A stretch of DNA of 64,000 bases from Coleophoma eucalyptorum (lineage: Eukaryota > Ascomycota > Leotiomycetes > Helotiales > Dermateaceae), in the NCBI GenBank assembly GCA_026120035.1, contig JALRME010000018.1, positions 372,001-436,000 of the forward strand. Direction: 5' to 3'. Below, in pieces: positions 56,455 to 64,000 of the stretch (positions are counted from its first letter, which is position 1; each line of letters begins with the position of its first letter). The notes beneath the pieces are model-generated. The model was not told the origin of the DNA and searched no databases. It worked only from the letters and a program-made list of their open reading frames with translations. Both the position numbers and the translations under genes were made by a program.

Positions 56455-58220
56455 ATGTTACCTATTCCAGTCCCACGTCGTAAGAGGGCAAGCAGACCAA
56501 AATCTCGCACGGGATGCATGACCTGCAGGTACGTTCAGTTCTCTATTGGTGGGCCTCAGATAGAATATCGCCAAGTGTCTGCAGAGGCGCCCGCTCATAA
56601 GAGGAGAGCCATCGTTTTTGCATATATTTCTACGGGATATTCTGATGGTATTTAGTCTTGACTGACTAGACCGATAGGATAAGGAGAGTCAAGTGCGATG
56701 AAACAAAGCCCGAGTGTCAGCGCTGCCAGTCCTATGGTCCTCAATCTAAACTCAAGTGTGATGGGTACACAATACAGCCTAAGCCGTCCAAACCCACGAA
56801 GCTCATAGTGCGACGTCTTTTGCCTCGTCCGACCGTCGTCTCGACCACATCTCATCATCGTGATTCTCCACTCCTCCATTCTCTTTCCACGATCCGGTTC
56901 ACGGATTCGCGTCAATCTCGATACTTCGATCACTTCTATAAAAACATTACAATAGACCTCGCAGCTGGTTTCGATCTAACTCTGTGGAACCATGTTATAC
57001 TCCTAGAATGCCATACCGAGATATGTCTCCGAGATGCTGTTGTTGCTATCTCGGCTCTAAATATAGCTATACAGAAGCAGAATGTAAACCCCCACCAGGA
57101 AAACGCCTTCGAAGTGGCATCCGATGACTTAGATTATATGTATGCCGTCCAGCACTACGGGTCTGCCTTGAAGGGTATTAGTGCAGTTGTGTCCCGTGGT
57201 CCAAAGTCAATTAGGCTAGCTCTGCTCGGGGCTATATTAATCTTTTGCTTTGAAAGTTTTCACGGCGGCTATAAGTCAATCCTTACTCATTCCCGGAGTG
57301 CTGTTAACCTGTTGAATGCTTGGCAGGTGGGTCGGGAGCAGCAGCCACAGCAAGAGATGACTACTTCATTACATAAGTATCAGTCTATACTAGCGCAAAA
57401 TGCCCTCGAGGATGCTGTTATTGATGCTATTGCTATTCTCGATTTACATACAAGCTGGATGGACCCTGACCATCCGAAGCAGGATGCCGATGAGCGCAAA
57501 AGGTTGTATAAAATATATCGGGTCCCTTCTACGTTTGACAATATTGATATGGCACGCATGTCCTTTGTAGAGATCAATCGGCGGGTCACCTATTATTCCA
57601 AGGATGATAATTCCGATTGGCGTTTAGAGCCGTCCTATTTATTCGATAAAGAGCAGAGCCCGATCGAAGAAGATATACCCAAAATACGAGAATATAGAAG
57701 GGTTGCTAGCATTGGCACTGAAGAGGAAGCATCACGCTCCTCTGACAGGCTGAGTGCAAGTATATTAGTCTCCGAAACAAAGCAATGGTTTCAGGCATTC
57801 ACTCCCTTGCTTGAAAATATCGATCCCAGCCATAAGGACTATATCTCGATCCAAACACTACAAGTCCACGGTTACGCCTCCCTCGTTTTCGCATATCCGC
57901 ACTTACGCTCAGAGCATCCTAACATATCTTTGATGGACGCCTGGCTCTCGAGCTTTGAGGCTATCGTTAGATTATGTACCAACGTAATCTACCACCCTCG
58001 TTTCCGTAAGCTCTTCACTTTTGATATGGACATCATCTCTCCTCTATTCTTAGTCGCTGTCAAATGTCCTAGATTTAGCTTATGTGAGGAGGCCCTTATC
58101 TTGCTTCGGAAGATCGTCCCAAGACGGGAGGGTGTCTGGGATGCTGCTTCTAGCCTCAAGATTGCGGAGTGTATCTTGCATGATAAGAAGTGCGAGAAGA
58201 CAAACGAGGGTGTGAAATAG
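56455..58220 (+). CDS. Zn(II)2Cys6 transcription factor
   Basis: Two exons, 56455-56528 and 56678-58220, give 538 aa. The 149-nt intron splits the Arg codon after the second zinc Cys (CMTC-R), a position often used in this family. Cys21, 24, 31, 38, 41 and 52 form the cluster. The last Cys loop is ten residues, longer than usual. From about residue 85 to the end is a fungal-specific middle region: FYKNITIDLAAGFDLTLWNH, LLGAILIFCFESFHGGYKSI and YHPRFRKLFTFDMDIISPLF are typical of the factor group that sits near metabolic genes. A C-terminal Lys/Glu patch follows. The region to its right is degraded, so its targets are not evident. It is divergent from the MFS gene at 54-55.7 kb, which could be a target. 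Confidence 0.88.
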
Positions 58221-58439
58221 CAGTGATATATGCTCGTCAAATCCAGGAAAGAAAAGCTAGAATGGCACTTCAAAGGTACTAGCTGCACGACTTCTTATAG
58301 AGACGGCATCATCCACACAGGTCCGGCCTTACAACATACCTGCAATATGGACTAGCTGCATCCTGGCCCTCAGGGGACGGTCGTTTAAGGACCGGACGAT
58401 TATATCCTAGTATCTATAAGGCCTAGGAACAGTGGATGA

Positions 58440-59010
58440 AACACTACTTCCAACAATCTTGGCATTAAGTCTTCGGTAGTGCACCAATTAACACAGACAC
58501 CCTACTGCCACAAAGAATACTAAACCAGTGTTTGTCCAATGTCTAGTAGGGTAGTCTTTCTTTTGTATTGCCAGCCGCATAGATCCAGACGCCAGCAATT
58601 TGGCCTGGAACCCCGAAGGAAATAGTCAATGCGATGGCAAGACCAACTGCGGCAGTGCTAAAGGTATTGGAAGAAAGCCAGCCCAGAAGAAGCGGGATGC
58701 AAGATGTGCCCGAGGCCGCTATAATTAAACAATCATGTCATGTACGGTTTAAGGTGGGTAGGAGCGAGGCCGAAGCCATGAAGCGAATAGCTCCAATCGT
58801 GGCGAATATAGCAGAGTTGAGAGCACGACTATCGTGCATATTAGCCAAGGTATGTTCTCATAATGGTTGTTAGTGTAGCTTACGCGTTAAAGTGATCAGC
58901 TGAGAAGGAGGCTAGAAGGGTGCCAACATCTGGACAAATTAGACAACGATTCAAGAATTTGGAACTTTCATGAGAGGATATCTTACAAGGCAACCGTGTA
59001 TGGTGGACAG
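58440..59010 (-). pseudogene. Decayed relic of a Dal5-type MFS permease
   Basis: The minus strand carries fragments of the C-terminal third of an anion:cation symporter in the right order but in different frames. PYTVAL lies near 59000, VGTLLASFSADHFNA near 58930-58883, and ALNSAIFATIGAIRFMASA near 58830-58770. Then come GTSCIPLLLGWLSSNTFSTA and VGLAIALTISFGVPGQIAGV near 58715-58590, and HWTNTGLVFFVAVGCL near 58540-58495. At least two frame changes and two stop codons interrupt them. The N-terminal two-thirds of the gene was not found upstream. It cannot encode a working carrier. It differs in sequence from the intact permease at 44.9 kb, so it is an older or separate member. Confidence 0.75.
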
Positions 59011-59306
59011 TGGTCATGAGCTGTGCTTAGCGAGGGAGGTATTTATACCCCTCTGCCTCACACTCTCTTCAATACATGATCTACTACCTATGAATCAATT
59101 TTTTACCTGATTGACATAATAGTCGATTCTTACGTTACTTGACGTAAACCAACAAAAACTTTCTCCCTTCTTAATTTCTTCCTAGATCCTGTCGTTAATC
59201 TTGATGTCTAAATTCATATTTGCCTTCGATTCAGCCTTTACTTTTGATATTATTATTTCCAATTCTAATTCAGTGATTAGAGTAGTCCTCTGGCTTCCCT
59301 ACTGCA

Positions 59307-61750
59307 CTATTTGATAGTAAAAGTTGTCGTCGTACATAGATCTAGCCAACCCTCCTCCACTACGCGACCTCGCCCCACACGTTGATATACACCCTCTTCA
59401 TCACTTGGGGCGAGAATAATGCACTCGATAAGGTGTTGCTCTGCTGTCCTATAATTTTTCAGGACCCTTAATACTATAGCAGCGCACATCAATTCATATT
59501 TAGGTCGATGGGAACTTTCAGGGAGCTGGTCACTATCAAGAACGACCCACCCCACGACTCTGCCGTCATCTTCGGTGAGAAACTGTGTCCGTGGTGGTAG
59601 CTTTTCGAAACGGATCTCCTTTGCCAGTTCTAATTGCGACCGGCCGTGAGACAAATCCTGGAATATTTTCCAGGCTGGAGGGTCCTCTTGGCTGGCTGTC
59701 TCGCTGAATGAAAAATCCTGGAGTCGAGACTTGGGTAATATGCTCAAGCCCCTGGCAGGACATGATAGATGTAAAGTACCATACAGGCTGCCTGGTTTGG
59801 AATTTTGAGGAGAGTCTGTCATGGTAAAGGTAAAGTCTCGAGCTAGTGACTTCACCTTTTGGATATAACCTGCGTATAAATCGTCTTCGTAAAGATATTT
59901 CACAGCCCCTTTCATTGCAAGCCACGACCAGGATGGGGCATGAAATCCGTTATAAACTCCTAATGCCTCATCTCGTGCGTTCCATAGTAGCCCTGCACCT
60001 ACAGCACTGTCCCAGATACCGGCGTATATTTTCGCTTGGTATTGATTTTGTAGGACTCTGCACAGACCAGCTATCGCAAACCATTTGTCCGTATCTAGAG
60101 TTAGATGGCATTCACTATACTGTTCGACAACTGACCACCAAAATTTGAATTGTTGGAACTCGTCCCATGTATTGACAAGGGTTCCATATTTCTCGTGTTC
60201 GGTTATGGACGGTGTTTCTTCGACAATCCCCTTTGGGATCCGAAGTGCACTGTGCAGTCTCACAGAGTTGTCAATACTTCTTATAGCGCTTGAAAGTCCA
60301 CTAGCAGCTGTATGTACCTTAGCAGGATTTAATTTTAAGTTCTCAAAGGCTTATTACCATACTCTGAGCTCACTAATTCTGCGCACTCCCAGAAAAGTTG
60401 CTCTTTGACAAAATATACAACTCTAGTAGAAAGCATACGCTCCTGTAAAACCCAGGCCCGGGAATTCCATTCAGAAAGCTCTACCGCCATTTGAAAAGAT
60501 GTTAGTTGGGGATTGAGTCGATATTCGCAGTTCTGCCACGCTAATTGGGAGCCTTCAAAAGCGTCTACAGTCTCTCCATCTTTACTATAAATTATTTTGG
60601 TAGGATCCGTTGAATCGGGAACGGCCCTGTCGTAGGTCAGTTCGTGACGAGATTGTAACGAGATTTCAAAAGGGAGCATGTCTCGATCTAAGAAGAGGCC
60701 ATTATCTTCACCACGGTGTATCTGTGCATCGGTTGCGGCTAGCGTACAAAGAGACATCTCATATATCGAACCCATCTGTTCAGATTGGCCCTTCCAGTCT
60801 TCTAGATCATCCTGGATAATGCACACCGAATCAATCCACAGATGATGAACCGAGAGTCTTTCTGCAACCTTGATAGCATCTTGAAATGTTTTAGGGAGTG
60901 CAGTAAAGGCGAATGCTTTTTTATGGGCCCCAAAATTGGCAATGGTAGTTCGAAATGGTTGAACCTGTCCCCATCGATGGCTGAGAGTGAAATACTTTGG
61001 AATCGTTTCATCTACCTCTACAAGACGAAGGTTTGGATGAGGACAATTCGATTTGATTTCAATAAGTCGCATTCTATGAGGAATATTTTGTTTGTCAGGT
61101 GTGCTACCAAATTCTGATAGCTTTTTTTGGCAGACAGAATGATTCTGCACACATTCAGACAGCCAATTGTTCAGTTTATCGAAGGATCCCTCTGAGTTGG
61201 CATCACGTAGTCTACTAAAATTTCCTCCTTGCATGTTATCAGTCGGTTTCTTCCTGGCAAAAGGATAGGTGTTGTGGTTACCGAAAAGACAAGAACTGAT
61301 ATAAGGAGAGCACGCAACGTTGTCAAACGCGACCAATGGTAGTCGAGAATGAATCGTTACATTTCTAAATGCTACAATCCTTTTAAATCCTTGCATGGCA
61401 TATCGATCTGAGTACTTCTTCTCTACGGAAAAATTGGCTCTTGAAAGGTGTGTTCTCGGTTCTTGGGCATGCGAACTTTGATCCCTGGTAGTAGAATCCT
61501 GAAGGGTTCCTTGGCCCAGACCATGGATCACATTCTGGGCTCTGATATGATAGGAATCAAGAGGATGAATGTTTAAGCTCTGTGCAACACCGATCATATA
61601 ATTGATCAGTCGATAGAGTCTGCAGTCAGAGGAATGGGCTTTCATTCTACCATCAAGGATTCCCTTCTGGAAGACATCGTAACACTCTTGGCACAATCCA
61701 ACACGAGAACCCAAGGAGTTCTCTACGGCCGAAGCAGAGGCGCTTGACAT
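59307..61750 (-). CDS. HET-domain (heterokaryon incompatibility) protein
   Basis: Two exons, 61750-60358 and 60307-59307, give 797 aa in phase 1. The donor GTAATA and acceptor CATACAG are chosen because the nearer acceptor leads to a stop. The HET domain spans about residues 253-450: YFTLSHRWG, LPKTFQDAIKVAERLSVHHL, LWIDSVCIIQDDLEDW, EMSLCTLAATDA and the closing WNSRAWVLQERMLS followed by VYFVKEQLFWEC. The N-terminal 200 residues are Cys-containing and less conserved. The C-terminal 330 residues follow the usual variable region of long HET proteins (WSVVEQYSECHLTLDTDKWFA, then FHAPSWSWLAMKG). HET proteins can trigger cell death on non-self recognition, and many paralogues have unknown triggers. 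The ATG at 61750 is the first in frame. Confidence 0.9.
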
Positions 61751-62296
61751 TGATACTGGATTTTGAAGCAATGATGGGAAATTTGAGGAGATCTCTGTGC
61801 ATCCTAATAATTGACACCATCAACTTGGCCTTAGCGGTTTGCCAACATTAAGCCAGGTTGGCTGTGATGGGGGCTGCGCCTAACACAATCAATACGACTA
61901 GTCGGATTTAAGCTAGACCAACATGGTCACGTGAGATACTTTTACCCGAAGTCCGAATTCTAGCATGATATGATGAGCAGTGATTAATTGATCTTTCCAG
62001 TCAATACATTACAGAATTATATATAAATTATTCTATCTTACAGACAAGTATACGTAATAGTAAAGTCAGCGTGATTCTTACATATTTTGGTCAAAAATAT
62101 CACATGACTCATACGCGAATGCGCATCGTCAGGTTGGGCTTTCACCCCTCAGCTGTCTTTCGGTGAGAGAAGGCAATGAGCTTAACTATCACCGTTAGTG
62201 TATACAGCTGACTTCTCTAAAAAAATAGTCTGGCCAGGTTCAGTGATACAAAATCAATTTCATACTATATCAAACTGCCTACCTGGGATAACTCAA
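61751..62296. promoter_or_regulatory. Divergent promoter between HET and cullin-like genes
   Basis: 546 bp separate the two start codons, so both genes are probably served by one intergenic promoter region. The segment is AT-rich around 62000-62100. I see no clear regulatory motif. Confidence 0.45.
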
Positions 62297-63365
62297 ATGA
62301 CAAAAGGGCGTGAGCACGAGAAGGGAAAGATTATCCCGCCAGTGAGTTTGATTTCTCGAAATCATGTCTACCTTTTCTTTCTATATCGACGTAGCTAACT
62401 CGCAAATCATGTTAGCCACCACCTCGTCCTTTTGATTTTGAGACACGTTGGGCAAACTTGGCCGTGGAGATCCAAGCCTTGCTCGCCGGTGAGGCCGTTT
62501 CTCTTAGTTACACCGCGCTGCACAGGATTGTGCATAGTTGTACATTGAATAAACTAGACGACCAGCTATGTGATCGCATTAATGGTGTGGTCAAAGATTA
62601 TCTCGTAGAAAAGGTGCAACCAGACATTGTGGGGCTTGCCACGGCTAGTAATGCTCTGCGACTGCAGGCCGGTGGTAGATATCCACTTTCGAATTCGAGG
62701 CGTCTTGCTGGAGAAGTTCTTCTGAAGGAAGTGGTACAGGTCTGGAAAGGTCACGACATGCGCTTGGGTCTGCTTTCATCCTTTACTTATTACCTCTTCA
62801 GCAGGGTACGTCACTCCTTATGTTGATATTCTAGTCTGGTGCTTATTATTTGAAGGAGGAGAATCAATCTCGATTACCTATTGCTAGTTTGACTTTCTGG
62901 GACTGTCTCCTGAGCTGTCCGTTACGTGGCGAAACGAGTCCAGGTGCCACGGTGGCCAGGGAACTGCAAGACATCATTCTTGATCAAATTTGGTTGGATC
63001 GTATTGGCGACATCATTGAAAGATCTTATGTTCAGTCTTACTTAAGATATCTACAGGAACGCTATAACCCTGAGTCTGAGAAAGAGCAAAATACTGTATA
63101 CCTGACGAATTTCGAGGTTGATTTCCTGCAAGCGAGTCGTGAATTTTATCGTAGTGAGGGAGTTATATGGAAGCGTAACCTGAGTCCGAACTCATACTCT
63201 CGCTATGAAAAGAGAAGAATTGCCGAGGAGCAAGAACGGTGCCGGTCTATGTTACCAGAATCAACAACTACAAAGACGTTGGAGATTGTGGAAAAAGAGT
63301 TGAGCGCGGAGTCGGCACTAAGCGATAAGATGGCCGCCCTGGATTTAAAAAGCCAGACGGGATAA
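62297..63365 (+). CDS. Truncated cullin-3-like protein (N-terminal half only)
   Basis: Three exons, 62297-62341, 62416-62805 and 62856-63365, give 314 aa with both introns in phase 0. The start MTKGREHEKGKIIPPPP and FDFETRWANLAVEIQALL mimic the N-terminus of fungal CUL3, the part that contacts BTB adaptors. Later matches are LSYTALHRIVHSCTLNKLDD, EVVQVWKGHDMRLGLLSS and the third-repeat-like VYLTNFEVDFLQASREFYRS, RRIAEEQERCRSMLPEST and ETLEIVEKEL-like segments. Full CUL3 is about 750-850 aa. Here the stop follows the cullin repeats, so the RBX1-binding cullin homology domain and neddylation site are absent. No remains of them are visible downstream to 64000. The coding frame and splice sites are intact, which argues against a simple pseudogene. 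Function is unknown. Binding of BTB proteins without ligase activity is an inference. Confidence 0.72.
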
Positions 63366-64000
63366 TTCGTTACTGTATTGACCCTTTAGAAGCGACTATA
63401 GCGTTTAGGATCTAGAAGTATGATGATATCCAGATTTTGCGAATGAACTACAGTAGTTTTTAATAACCCAGTAAAATTTGTAATAAATCGGTAGAGTTGG
63501 TGGCTACAAAGCCAACCCCGATGTTAAATGGGCATCAATCTTGGCTTGATGGATTAGTGAACGCGATTAGAGTGTTCAAGACTACGTAGACAAATTACAC
63601 ATTAATTATTCGTGCAGTATTAACAGGGTCGCATCCTATATCGTGAATATAGGTGATTCTAGTTTGACGCCTTTAAGATGCTAAGCTATTCGTCTGTCCT
63701 CAGTAATATTCCTCCGCTAAATGGACCAAATGCCATGAGAAAATTCTAGCTTAGAGATGATAACATAAAGAGACAAGTAGAATAGTCAGGTGAGTTTCTC
63801 TTTGTCGAGTTATGAATAGCTCTAGCATAGATCAGGTAAAATATCGAGTCGGCCACTCTACTGTAATTACTACTCATTTCAATTAGTCATTCTGTTATGT
63901 TTATAGATCGAGCAGATCCAGTCTGCACCATGCCGTTGTGCATTAAGCCTTCTGTCTACAAAATACTGTATATGGGGTGTATAGAGAGTCTGTGGCTCTA
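63366..64000. other. 3' flank, no gene seen
   Basis: AT-rich sequence after the cullin-like gene. No cullin C-terminal fragment, open frame of note or RNA gene seen. Confidence 0.5.

Noticed and set aside
61072..61771. Start of the HET protein at 61771
   Set aside because: That codon is TTG. The first ATG in frame is at 61750.
63366..64000. Search for a cullin homology domain downstream of the CUL3-like gene
   Set aside because: No frame here shows cullin C-terminal motifs, so the gene is not simply split by a missed intron within the window.

Overview
The window is nuclear DNA from a filamentous ascomycete (Pezizomycotina). The evidence is short introns of about 45-75 nt with GT..AG ends and CTAAC-like branch points, genes on both strands without operons, and typical families: Zn(II)2Cys6 factors, a HET-domain protein, an MEP ammonium transporter, GH16 and GH5 glucanases and many MFS carriers. 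Leotiomycetes is my guess and cannot be proved from the sequence. I rebuilt 19 protein-coding genes exon by exon. For the multi-exon models, reading frame, intron phase and family continuity agree unless stated otherwise. I also describe two decayed or doubtful loci. I saw no tRNA, rRNA, CRISPR array or intact transposon.

Layout. 0.6-7.4 kb: a DUF92/TMEM19 membrane protein, a large mostly disordered protein of unknown function and a TPR-like protein. 8.8-11.4 kb: a secreted, probably GPI-anchored GH16 beta-glucanase with a long Ser/Thr stalk. 12.2-14.3 kb: an ankyrin-type protein with a fungal STAND-like N-terminus. 15.5-17.1 kb: an ammonium transporter with a 9-nt first exon and GATA boxes upstream. 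18.6-19.4 kb: a broken or doubtful gene. 21.3-27.2 kb: a P-loop sulfotransferase-like protein and an arylsulfotransferase-fold protein, separated by 3.1 kb without genes. 29.2-33.5 kb: an MFS carrier and an epoxide-hydrolase-type alpha/beta hydrolase. 37.2-39.0 kb: a TehA/SLAC1-family carrier with a poly-Q N-terminus.

40.2-49.6 kb looks like a nitrogen-acquisition neighbourhood: a Zn2Cys6 factor, an amidase, a Dal5-type permease and a GABA/choline-type permease. The amidase and the Dal5-type permease are divergent and share a promoter with at least five GATAAG sites, including a perfect inverted pair. GATAAG sites also lie upstream of the GABA-type permease and the ammonium transporter, which suggests control by an AreA/NIT2-type factor. 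52.4-55.7 kb holds a GH5 exo-beta-1,3-glucanase and an MFS carrier.

The right end (56-64 kb) is more plastic. It has a Zn2Cys6 factor, a frameshifted relic of a Dal5-family carrier, a HET-domain gene and, divergent from it, a short gene that encodes only the N-terminal half of a cullin-3-like protein. This truncated cullin next to an allorecognition-type gene is the most unusual item in the window.
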